From: Onchocerca volvulus
Taxonomy: Eukaryota; Nematoda; Chromadorea; Rhabditida; Onchocercidae
Assembly: GCA_000499405.2 (NCBI GenBank)
Contig: HG738137.1
Span: 23,814,422-23,878,421, forward strand
Direction of reading: 5' to 3'
Length of the DNA: 64,000 nucleotides
Part shown: positions 24,803 through 36,284 of the stretch, piece by piece
How the letters are laid out: each line of letters starts with the position of its first letter
Numbering within the stretch: the stretch's first letter is position 1
The notes under the pieces: model-generated
Databases searched by the model: none
Told to the model about the DNA's origin: nothing
Seen by the model: only the letters and a program-made list of their open reading frames with translations
Made by a program: the position numbers and the translations under genes

Positions 24803-26097
24803 ATGATGTTGCACCTCTGGTTCATAGCTGCTATCATCAATACCGTATTTGCTACTTGTTGTCTACCAAATCAACGGCCAATGTGCCATTGTCCACAGTT
24901 TCCACCACCATTACCACCACCATTGCCACCACCACTACCACGACCACAGCCATGGGCATATCCGCAATATCCACCACCATTACCACCACCACTACCACCA
25001 GTGATGCCTCCACCTGTACCTCATGCATGTCCACCACCACATTGTCCACCACCTCCACCTCCACAACCATGTAGAATTTGTCCTCCTACACCACCACCAG
25101 TACCTTGTGTACCATGTCCACCACCGCCACCTCCAATCCAATGTCCGCCACCAGTTCCATGTCCACCACCTCCACCGCCACGACCATGTCCACCACCACC
25201 ACCACCAAAACCATGTCCACTACCGCCACCTCCACCTCCACCTCCTACTTGCCCACCACAATTTTGTCCTCCTCCACCACCTCCACCACCATGTCCGAAA
25301 CCTCCACCGCCAGCACCTTTGCCACCTCCACCACCACCAAGACCTTGCCCACCTCCACCGCCTCAAGTTCCATGTCCGTCACCAGTTCCATGTCCACCAG
25401 TTCCACCACCAATACCGTGTCCAACTCCACCACCACCACCACCATGTCCACCCCCGCCAACTTGTCCACCACAATATTGTCCACCTCCACCTCCTCCACC
25501 TCCATGTCCAAAACCTCCAACGCCAGTTTGTCCAGCTCCACAAAAACCTATACTTCCTCCGCCTGTAACAGTGCCACTACGTCCAACGCCATCTCCACCA
25601 CTTGACTACGTAAGTATCACCATTCAATAAGCATACCATTAAAAACTTTAACTTTAATGTAAGATCAAAAAATTAAAATCATTACTCAACCAATTCGAAT
25701 TTAAATTCCATTTTAATACCATTTCGAAGCTTTTAAATCCGTTCTATTCAAGGGATGAAGAAAATATAACAAATTATTTGAGACATTAAAATTATAAAAA
25801 TTAACCTTATTAATGCAATTCATCTTGTCGATTATATTTGCTGAATTATCATTGCCATAATTTTTATCAATTAACGTTATCATTACTGTTTAACTTATTG
25901 AGGAAAACATTGAAGAAGCACAGAAAACGTTATCATATAATGAGAAGCCAAGATCAAAAGAATCGGAAAATAATGGAGAGCAACTAGAATCACCAGAAAT
26001 TATCCCGAGTGGATATCATCGTAATAAACGGCTTTCTTTGAAATTACAAAGACTAGAAAGTATGATTAGAAGAATTAAGAGACAAATGGAAATGTGA
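24803..26097 (+). CDS. Secreted proline/cysteine repeat protein
   Basis: Two exons, 24803-25609 and 25903-26097; 333 residues, phase 0 join at a GTAAGT donor. Residues 1-17 form a clear signal peptide (LWFIAAIINTVFA). Residues from about 21 to 260 are almost entirely Pro with regularly spaced Cys, in units such as CPPPPPP and PCPPP with occasional Lys, Arg, Gln and Tyr. This resembles plant extensin-like or nematode extracellular-matrix proteins, though no named family is recognised. Exon 2 adds a contrasting charged, proline-poor tail of 64 residues ending in a basic helix-like stretch (LKLQRLESMIRRIKRQMEM). Poly-Pro would form type II helices and the Cys could cross-link them, so a cuticle, eggshell or sheath role is plausible but inferred. 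AATAAA at 26202-26207 is a likely polyadenylation signal. Other frames are open only because of the repeat. Confidence 0.8.
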
Positions 26098-26276
26098 TGA
26101 AAATTGTGGATAAGGTAATATTTCAAATATCGATTGATGAAATTTAAATTTTGAGATAACAAATTTGACAATCATAAAATTAAAATAGTGAAGTTTTTTT
26201 TAATAAAATTGTCATTTTAAAAATCGATTTTTCTTTTTTTTTTCTCTCAAGCCTTGCTTATTTTCATATGAATCGT

Positions 26277-26306
26277 TTATTTATTTATTTATTTATTTAT
26301 TTATTT
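26277..26306. repeat. TTTA tetranucleotide microsatellite
   Basis: About seven uninterrupted TTTA units, downstream of the Pro/Cys gene's probable polyadenylation signal. Confidence 0.95.
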
Positions 26307-27121
26307 CGACAATCTTACTAGTATCAAAAATTTCGAAAAATACAACTGATTAATGCAAACCGAATCAAGCTATAAAATAAAAAATTATAAGTGAAATGTT
26401 TCAATATTTCAATATTTTTCAGAATTTCTCAAGTCGATTTGATAATCTCAAATGCAAAAGTTTTGCTGAACTGAAGTTAGAACATGATTTCAACGTGATC
26501 TGCTTCAATAGTTTATTTACATTTTACAACACATCCTACTAACTATATGCTGCCAAATAATTAAATTTAATATTTCGCGCTATGTTTCTTCTTTTTGTTG
26601 TTGATTAAATTTTATCACGACATTTTACAGTTGTAATATAATATAGAAATTCCGTTACATTATATTTCATGCTAAATTTTATAGTTATAATAAAATATAA
26701 TTAAATATATTGTGATTGTTTTGAGCAATAAATATCACATTGATAACAAATACGATAACAGGTACCTAACATTTTACAACCAAATGTTTTTCAACCAATT
26801 AAAAAAAAAAAAATTATGTTTACACCTATGATTAATTATTAGTTTAGAAATTTTAACAAAAATATTTTTTTTTTTTTGCTCTTTTTCCTTCCGTTGCATT
26901 ACATAATGACTGATTGCTTCATACTTTTAATGAAAAAAAGAATTTTTTTTTGAGTCTTACCTAACAATTCTAATTTTTGAAAACAAATGATAAATTTTTA
27001 AAAAAGTTATACTTTGAAGCAGCATACGTCATAATCATCAAATGCTCAGCTTCATTATATTATGTTTTCCGGATGACAATACCTTTGTAATTGTACGCAA
27101 AAAAGTACTGAGAAAAAGTAG

Positions 27122-27148
27122 ATCATCCGGATAAACCATCCGGATGAT
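27122..27148. repeat. Perfect 11-bp inverted repeat around CCGG
   Basis: ATCATCCGGAT, a five-base spacer, then ATCCGGATGAT. A third copy of TCCGGATGA lies upstream at about 27068-27076. The CCGG core stands out in such AT-rich DNA. It could be a paired binding site or a small hairpin. Confidence 0.75.
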
Positions 27149-29452
27149 GACATTCATAAAAGTAGCACATGTCATTTTCACGGTTTTTCGAGTAGTTTTT
27201 ACGAATTATTTCGTTCTTCCCAACTTTTTTCTTTTATTAATTAACACAATCGATTTTTTCATGATTTCCAGCAATATTTGATTCCAATTTTTATAAAAAG
27301 TTTAAAAATCAATTTTCGAAAAGTAAATAATCTCTCATTGAAAGCGTTCCTGAATTTTTGATTGGCAGTTATTCGGGAAAAGTTAATGAAATCTTTTAAA
27401 AATCTTTACCAGTATTAGTACTTCGAAAATAATTGCTACATACAATAAGTTTTCTGATTTATTGAAATCGCTTATAGATAGCAGCACTTTTATTTAAGTA
27501 AATTAGGATTCTAGAAATTTTCCATTTGAATAAACTTGATACAATAAAGTTAGTTATTGAAATTTAATTTAGTAAAAAATAAGCAAACTTTTTTATTTCA
27601 TATTCACTGATGAGAGTTTTTTTTTTTTTTTTTTTTTTTCTTTCATATCTAGAAATTATATCCAAATTCAAAAAATGTCCAAAATTTCAGGCTTTATACA
27701 AAAAAAAAGTTCCATCAAGCATGCTTGCAATCTTTCAATCTTATTGATCCATTTATTTTTTTTAATCAAAATTGAATGATCGAATAAAAATGAAATATGC
27801 CTTGGTTATTGTAACTTTTACTTTTAAAAACAGTACAGAATTTCTCTGCTAAATTGATTACTAGCATAATAGAACAATCCAATACCTAAAATCGAGATTA
27901 TAATTATGTCTTAAACAAACTTTGCGGAATACATTTACTATTGATAGAATTAAAAATCTTCATCAATTTTTTTTTAAAAGTTTTTTCAAGATTTTTCGTT
28001 AATTAACAAGACCTTTCTTTAATGTATTCTTGTAAAATAACATGGTATTTGAAACTCAAACTAGTTTTGTCGGTTATATGTCGAAAACTAATTTAAAAAC
28101 GAAGCAATTCTTATCGACTTGCATTAAAGTTTAGTACAAAGGAAGGTTAAAAAATGTTTGGGAAATTTTGATCCTATTAATAGAATTGATTGAAGATGAC
28201 GATATTTGACTGTAAAATTTCAATTAAGACAAATTATGCAAATTAGTTAACTTTCATGATATAAATCAATATCATCGCAACGATTATCAGCTATGATATC
28301 ACCTTTAAATTAGACATAGTATAAAAAATACCTTCATTATTTTGATGTATTGATCAATAAAAAATTTATCAAAATTATCATTTATTTTTCGTCTAATGTA
28401 AAATCATATAATTATTTGAAAACATTTTTAAATTCAATTATTGGCAAATGTTTCAAGACAAATAAGTTTAATAATAGACAATAGCCTCAAATATGTATTA
28501 GTTATTGACATTTTTTATAGGTTTAATTAGTACTTACTGGAAAAAAAAAAAAAAACTTATGAATTTATTTGCAATTATTGTCCAACATTTATGATTTATT
28601 TGTAATAATTGGCTTACAGAACATAGTGGAAAACAAAAATTGATAATATTTCTGACAAATTTTTTTCTTTTTTTTAATATTAAATCATCAATGATTTGAA
28701 ATATTAAGCCTTTCATGGGATAACATTTTGTAATTTGTTCTTGATATATTTGAAAATTTTCGGAAGATATATTACATTCCATTTCTTCGACGATATCAAA
28801 TTGCAGTTACCGTAATAAAATTAGATAAGATAACTGATAAGAATACAAAGATCAAGCAATGATAAGGATATAACTAACAAATTTATCCACTGCCATGTCG
28901 CGACAATGACTAGAGAAAAAAATATTCACCCAAAATGCATACATTTCAAAATTTCAAACATAGCTTTGATCGAAATTGCTACATAATTTAATTCCAACTT
29001 TCAAAATTGGTTCAAGTTCTCCTTATTTAATCCAATTTTAGATCAGTAAAGAATTTGCCTGTTACTAATTTAACTTGAAATTTTGGAATTTCATACCGAC
29101 ACCAATGATAATCACGGCAGAAAGTTCGGCCACCAGAATGTTATTTAGAATCTTTTCGCAATATGGATTATACATGAAAGTAAATGACTCGGGAATTTTT
29201 CTCTCAGAAATTTCCAGCTTTTTCAGTCTCCAAAACTTTTTCTTTAATTTTTAGTTTCTTAACTATTCGTGGAATCAACGAGATTGTTCATTTTTGATGC
29301 ATTTGCTATTCTTTGGAAGATAGATAGTTTTTCAATTTTCCAAACGATTAATTGCATAGTTTAATTGAATATTCAATCGAATTAAGCTTATTTTTAGACT
29401 AATAAATAAAAGCATTCATTTCGAAATAATAGCGAAAATTGCAAAATATTGT

Positions 29453-29453
<1 letters not shown>

Positions 29454-29488
<35 letters not shown>

Positions 29489-29511
29489 TTTTTTTATATA
29501 TATATATATAT
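29454..29511. repeat. TA dinucleotide microsatellite upstream of iws-1
   Basis: Two TA runs (29454-29485 and about 29495-29511) separated by a T tract. They end 37 bases before the chosen iws-1 start, so any promoter or trans-splice branch region here is length-polymorphic. Confidence 0.95.
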
Positions 29512-29539
29512 CATATATCATATATCAAATACTTAAATA

Positions 29540-29547
29540 TGCTACAG
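29540..29547 (+). promoter_or_regulatory. Probable spliced-leader acceptor of iws-1
   Basis: TGCTACAG ends immediately before ATG 29548. This decides the start: the in-frame ATG at 29539 would lie upstream of the spliced mRNA. Confidence 0.4.
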
Positions 29548-32500
29548 ATGACAGAATCGGAAGAAAATGACACTGTCAATCATGAGTCTGGAAGCTTGGA
29601 GAATAATCAGGAAGATGATGGCAGCATTGCTTTAAATTCTATTCAGTCTGATCATGTATGTTTTAAATTTATTTTCATGAAAATTTGTTTGCAAATTGTA
29701 GGTCAACTATTCGAGAAAATATAGGACTGAAGAAAATCAGATTTTCTGAAAAACTCAATTGGGTAAGAATAGCTGCAGGACTATTTGAGTTCAAAATTAT
29801 CAACAAAATAAATTTTAAATTGTTTTTACTATAGCTATAGTTACGATCATTACGGCTTTATGTTTTAGGTGCACATTCAAACAGATAATGAAGCTGATGA
29901 TCCAGAAGATATTGTTGATGATGATGGGATAAAGGATAGTTCCTCATCTCATTCGCATTCTTCATCACATGAGTTTGTTTTCTTTTTTTTTTTCAGTGAA
30001 ATATGACTAAATTTTAATATAATTTGTTGATGTGAAGTGGGAGCATTTTTGGATTACTTTCTGATTGCATATTCAGTAATGTGGTACGAGCACAGATCTA
30101 GCCAGTTAGATCGAAATATGTCATATTTATGTTTGAAATCTCATTTTTTTAAAACTTTACTGTATATATATTTAAAAATTGGTCATAGTTATTCAAGTGA
30201 AAAAAATAATGAAAATTGATAGAAAGGCAAAATATAAATTTGTATTTGCAGTTCAATTTGATAAATATAATGAGTTTTATTCAGGATTGTAGAAGAAGTG
30301 AAAGATGAGAGTGCTCTTGACCATGATGAAGATTTGGAACAGTATTTCGGAACGAAAGAAAAGATTAATGATGATCATATAAATCCAGTAAATGTGGATA
30401 TTGAGAAGGAAATGACAGATACAAATTATGAAAGAAATGATGACGATTCTGATAAGGATGAGGGTTAGTATATTTCGAAACGAAAGAAAAAATTGATGAT
30501 TCATATAAAACAAGATTTTTCTTATTGATAAATACATGAAATAAGTGAGAATTCTTGCATATCATTTTATTCATGAAAGCTTTAAAAATTGTTTTTTTTT
30601 TTAAAATAAAAGGATACTACTTGAAAGAAAAATGGTTGCAGATAAACAAACCGGTTCATCGAGACCGCGGCGCATCATGTTATCCAGCGATGAAGAAGAT
30701 AATATAGATATCGCACCAGCAGCACCAAAATCAAGGTGATTACATCATAGATAATTTTTTGTTGTAAGGATGCTTGTCATTGGCAAAAATGGACCTCACG
30801 AAAAGAATATTGTCTATATTTGATATTTGAACATCTTTTAATCAGTATAGTATTTGTCTTAAGAAAAAAATGGTGATTTTCAAGTGGAATTTTTGATTTT
30901 TTATCCTTACTTATATTTCATCCCTAATTATTTGCAACCGTATCTTCTTTTCTAGAAATGATTCGGAATCGGAAGGTGATAGAGAGCATACTGAAGTTGG
31001 TGTCGGTGAACTTATGACCAATATATTTGGTGAAGATAGCGATGAGGAAAAAGAAGATGAAGATGCAGTTCAAACACAGTATCAGGTGGATAGCTTGTAA
31101 TTTTTGAAGTAACTTTTTATGGCATACAAGATTTTCAGTACTTAATCCGTCTTATTTCTTATTCTTTCAACTCCTTCTCTCTTTTTGAAATTTTAGATAT
31201 CGAAAAGATAGTGATGTCGAGGACCATATTTGTTTAGTGATTAATATGGCGATAAATCCTGGCAGACTGGAAAAATAAGAGAGGAAGTAATGGAAGACAA
31301 AAATCTGTTTATTGTTTTTAGTATTTATCTTTTTACTCAGGCCGAAGAAAATGGTGCAGAAGGAGATGATGACGAGCCGCGGTATGTTCGTGATGAAGAT
31401 GACGAGGATGATGGGTAAAATTTTGACTAAAAATAAGCCATTTTGTTAGCAATATGTACCCAGTTAAATGTAGTTGAATTATAAGTAATCGTACTTGTGT
31501 TATAAGATCTTCAGTGATTACATTAGGCATAGTGTGTAGAATGGAATCTTGATATAAAAGTATTACTATCTTGTATTGGCTTCTATTGAAAGTATTAAAA
31601 AATCATGTATTCTGTAGACGAATTTGGGATTTTGATACGATGATGCGTGAAAAGAAAGCAGAGCGACGAAGACCAAGAAGACGCCGACGAGATGGTTCTA
31701 TTGATGTTGGTGGCGCTTATGATGATCAAATTAGAATGCTTATTGATGCTATGAAAGCTTCAGCAAAGGTACTGCCTATAACTTTTCCTTCTTAAATACA
31801 TGAAAAAACAGTTTCTAATTTCCGTTGATAAATAATAAAGTTCATATACATTACTGAACGTTTTATGGAGCTCAATCTTTCATTATTTCTCCAAAATCTT
31901 CCATAGCTATCTTTCGATTATGAAATTGTAATATTTAGCGATTATAAATTTATAATAATTTATAAAATATTTTAGGACGACCGTCATTCTAATATGGAGC
32001 GTCGGCCTGCATTGCAAAAACGTAAAATGCTGCCACAAGTAAAAGCAATGTTAATAAAGCATGATTTAATGGAAGCCATTATTGGTCAGTTAATATTACT
32101 GATTAAAATATTGTGATTTTTGTAAGTTATTATTAAAATAAAATACAACACTTTACTAGTATTAAATTTTTCGGAATCCTCCTTCCAAATTTTACATTCT
32201 GATCTCAATTAAATAGCATAAAAGATCTTTGACATTATTTACTGAAATCTTATATTTAAAGTATTAAAGATCTGTTGAAAGTGTCCAAATATCAAAAAAT
32301 TTTTTAGTTATTTGTAGATAATGGCATGATGAATGTAATATCAGAATGGTTAGCTCCATTACCTGATAAATCACTGCCTGCATTGGAAATCCGGACAGAT
32401 TTGTTAAAAATTTTGCAAGATTTTAATCGACTGGAACCGGGGACTCTGAAACAGTCTGGATTAGGACGGGCTGTAATGCTACTCTATAAGCACCCACGCG

Positions 32501-33645
32501 AAACTAAAGAGAACAAAGCTCTTGCTGCACGACTGATTAGTGATTGGGCTAGACCCATCTTTCAGGTTCGTAGCTTTTCATTCTTTAGTTTTTTCCTTGG
32601 CATACATTTCTTTTTCTTATGAATTGACTTATTTTAACAATTAGAAAGTTTCTTGTTTGTCTTCGAGAAGGAGTTTTCCAATCTTTTCGCTCAATTACTT
32701 GTTTAATTAGAAAATTGATAGAATACTGTGATGATTTTCAAGCTGTCGCGGCTCGTGAAATAATGGATTATCTTTGATTAATGGAGCCATTTTCTTTTTG
32801 AGGAATTATTGATTGCCTCTATTAGATTTGAGATTTCTTTTTGATATTCTTAAGTTGAAATTGCTTTGAAATATGCTTAGAATATTAATATTCATGGAGC
32901 AAATAGAACTGCAACATTATTATATATTTACTGTAAAATTCATAAGTCTCTTATATGATGATCTAGGATAAAATATATTGTCATATTATTCTTGACTATA
33001 TTTTCTTCCCTGTTTTCAGCTTGATACAGATTTTCGTTCAATGACAAAAGATGAGCGAATACAGCGTGATTATGCACAACTGCCAGAAGCTAAACGGCGA
33101 CGTTTAGAGTAGGTTTTTGAATTTTAACTTCCGTGATCGAACATATTTAGTTTAAAATTACTATTTCATAATAACTGCGATATTGTTTGTATTGGATTAT
33201 TATGCAGTTTTCTGGAAATGGTTTCAAAGTTTGACTTTTGAAATCGAAAATTTCATTTTACTTAAAATCACGAGGATAACTATCTATGTTGGATTGTTTG
33301 TTTACTCGATACAGATATATCATTTGAATAATATTACTTTGATATTGATTCTTATTATTTTGAAACATTTTTAGTGCTGGATCAGAAAGTTCAGATGCTG
33401 AGAAAGAGATATCAGAGCCTCGTCCTGGTGATAAAGGTTTCATAATGCGTGCACGTGTACCACGACCGTCTCAAAAGGATTACGTTGTACGTCCTAAGAG
33501 TAATGTTGAAGGTCAGTTTCGTGGAGCAACGAAGAATCGTTCGAATAGTCGATTTGATCGAACACAAAGAGAATTCAAAGAACGTACAAAACAGCAACGG
33601 ACACAGCGAGCCGTTGCTGTAAGTATTAATCGTGTTAATTTATGA
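29548..33645 (+). CDS. iws-1: IWS1 transcription elongation factor (TFIIS N-terminal-domain protein)
   Basis: Eleven exons: 29548-29655, 29869-29972, 30285-30463, 30642-30735, 30956-31085, 31341-31414, 31618-31768, 31976-32084, 32318-32565, 33020-33108, 33375-33645; 518 residues, all phases closing. Residues 1-229 are acidic and disordered (GEDSDEEKEDEDA and similar). Residue 230 begins GRIWDFDTMMREKKAERRR, the conserved IWS1 entry motif. Residues about 281-399 are the TFIIS N-terminal-type helical domain, with NGMMNVISEWLAPLPDKSLP, LGRAVMLLYKHPRE and RLISDWARPIF. Then come FRSMTKDERIQRDYAQLPE, the conserved PGDKGFIMRARVPRPSQKDY, and an RAVAVSINRVNL ending that matches the family C-terminus. 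IWS1 binds SPT6 on elongating RNA polymerase II and links transcription to mRNA processing and H3K36 methylation in the nucleus. A GTAAGT at 33621 inside the last exon mimics a donor, but the family ending shows it is read through. Confidence 0.95.
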
Positions 33646-36230
33646 TCAATATTTTATTATTCCATTGTAATTATTTCGGTTGCAAAACGAGAAATCCCTA
33701 AAAGCCAACAATGCAAAGAATTTCGAAAGTCTCTCAGGTAGAAGACTATATATCTTTTTCTAGTCTTTTTATTTAATTAAGATTGCTGTTAATTCTGAAA
33801 AAATTCTTGAATTTTTTCTCTGCAATGAAAGCCTATTCTAATTTTCGTTATGCTTTGTATCAAATTTTTCAAGTTGTTTTACTCAAAAGTGATTTTATCA
33901 TTTACCAAATGCTAAGTCTTCCACTAACCTTAAATTTACACAATCCTTCAGAAAGATATAATTTGAATTTTGTACCATCTAAGGTTCAAAAACTTTTTTT
34001 TTGCGATGTATTTCAACGATATATTACCAAATATCGGAAATCATTTCTTTGACCGTCATTTTCTTCTTCCTCAAAAATCATCAGCTTTGAAATCTCTCAA
34101 TCCTTATGTTGAATTAAAATTACTTTTACAAAACATTCACATTCATATATGCTCTTTCATGCTGTGTTTAAACCGGTTGGACTCACCTTACGAATTAATG
34201 TAAACATTTTTCGATTAAATTGTACTTTTATTTCTATCTTGTATGTTCAATTATAAAATGTGCAGTATTTGTTTATTCTAAGATTGCATTTTTTTTTTTT
34301 CACGCATCTCCAATAAATTCAAATGAAATTTTGAAGTTGTGTTATCATCCCCATAAATTTTCTCTAAAGATATAGGTTAATGCTATATAAGAGCATTAAT
34401 TCTTGATCTGTATACTATCAGTTTAGCATTAATTTTTTTTATTAAATTTCTTGATGAATTGCTTTTATAATTTCGGATTCAAATCGAGTATTTTCTACTT
34501 TCTATTTTAATTTTTAATTTTTTTGAGAATTCCACCAGTTTCTTCGTTTCATATATTCTAATTAAATTTAATTGCAATGCGCGGTTATATTAAATATACA
34601 TGGTTAACTGTTATGATCGTATCCTTTCTATCCTTCCAAGCAAACATTAGCTTCAGAGGCTTATTATTCTGAATGCTATGGGTACATGCTTGCTAATTTT
34701 ATGAACTACAATAAGAATCATATAAACACAAGACACAAGACAATATTTCTCAAAAATTATTGGGAAATTAAATACATAAAGTTTGTTGCCTCCCAAATAT
34801 CTGTATAGCTACATTTTGAAATTGTTTGCTGTTGCTTTTGCAACCGCAAGAAACATTCCTAACATTCTTAAGAGAAACATTCTTAAGTTTGCTCTAAGTT
34901 TAGACTTGTTTTTCATCCCATCAATTTCAATTAAAAATTTTTTTTTTTAATTCAATAAAAATTTTCTGCTATATCATGACATATAGCATACTTTTTAGCA
35001 TGCAACAGTATGCAGTAAATATAATTTCTTTTCTAAAAAGAGAATTTTAAAAATTCCTTCAAAATGATGCAAATAATTTAAAATATCGAACTGTTAAATT
35101 GACTTTTTTTTTTCTTCTAAAAATCGTTGTTTCATTAAAAGTTGCATGATGGCCCCCAATCAAAGAAGCGTATGTTCTATTCTACAATGTACTAAAAGCG
35201 AAAAATTCGATGAGCTATGTACTTTTCTTTTTTTGCTGACGAGAGTGTCGGGATTTTTGTTCTTTAATTCCTCTTTTACTGATTGATTATTTCATTTTCA
35301 GTATCAGTGCATTCCTTATCTTTTTTTACTTCCCAAATAATTTTGTTCTGATGAAATTACGATATTTCTCGAGAAATGAAATCATTCTGAAGCTAGTTTA
35401 TCTAAAATATTTCTTTATTGAATGTTATTATAATGGACGAATATCAATTTATAATAATATGAAAAATATATTCATAATAATAGGACATTTATGTATGATA
35501 AAATTAACAAAAAATTATCAATTTTATCTAATAATAATATTGTAATAAAGAAAAAGAAAATGTTGCATAAATGTAATTAATAATTAATGTTTCAATACTT
35601 AATTATGATGAATTTCTTATTATGCATTTTATTGGAAATACATTATGTGTATGTATTTTATTAATTTATTCATGAAATATTCCAATTAAAGAATAAATGG
35701 GAATTTACTTTTTATATTTCATTCATTGTTTTGGAAGGAAGTATTTGAATATGAACAAATAGGTAATTTAAAGATAAATATGTATGTTTACATTGGATAA
35801 ATAGAATAAAAATAGGTCTGATAGAAGAAGGAATATGTTGCTTATCGTATGACATAGATGCACTTAGCAATATCATCTCTCACATAATTTATTTATTTCG
35901 TTCAGTGCATGAATTTATTATATTTTAGATGAATATTTTTACATTAAAATTTCAATTTACATGAAATTATCTTTTATTTTTGAAATTTTGTATTTGTTAT
36001 TGAAAATTAGACTAATTTTTTCACCACATTTCTTCCTTCTTTTAGTAAATATTTGAAAAAGGATAGTATATTGTAAGATTTTCCTGTTATATTTGATTTG
36101 AAATATTAGCAATTTCATATTCAAATATATTTCGGACTTTTTCCGCCATTTTTTTTTTTGAAATGGAATTGAATTCTTTGGTGAATTGATGAATTGAGAT
36201 TTTTAATTTTTAATAAATTAAAACCAATTT
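33646..36230. other. Intergenic between iws-1 and the PA-TM-RING gene
   Basis: Contains the iws-1 3' end (AATAAA at about 34311-34316) and AT-rich spacer. Several 60-90 codon open frames are present but they lack splice context and have random AT-rich composition. Nothing else is recognised. Confidence 0.5.
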
Positions 36231-36240
36231 TTATTTGCAG
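36231..36240 (+). promoter_or_regulatory. Acceptor before first exon of the PA-TM-RING gene
   Basis: TTATTTGCAG precedes an exon (36241-36344) that contains ATG 36285 and ends at a GTAAGA donor. With no coding exon upstream, this is most likely a spliced-leader acceptor. It is the main support for placing the start codon here. Confidence 0.45.
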
Positions 36241-36284
36241 TGAATAATATTATTGAATGCTGCTGAAATTGTTTCGAGGCAGAT

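Larger units (their letters stand above)
26098..29539. other. Intergenic AT-rich region upstream of iws-1
   Basis: No supported gene. It contains a TTTA microsatellite, a T tract (27617-27639), a perfect 11-bp-arm hairpin at 27122-27148 and a TA microsatellite just before the iws-1 start. A 55-codon minus-strand open stretch from ATG 28782 ending at a GTAAGC donor (28618) could be a first exon but has no partner. Confidence 0.5.

Noticed and set aside
24852..25605. Val-rich, His-rich and Ser/Thr-rich open frames in the Pro/Cys gene
   Set aside because: They arise because the CCA/CCN repeat stays open in other frames; only the Pro/Cys frame has a signal peptide and a phase-matched second exon.
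28618..28782. Minus-strand first-exon-like segment starting MECNISSENF
   Set aside because: A GTAAGC donor follows, but no phase-compatible next exon was found; AT-rich chance ORF is likely.
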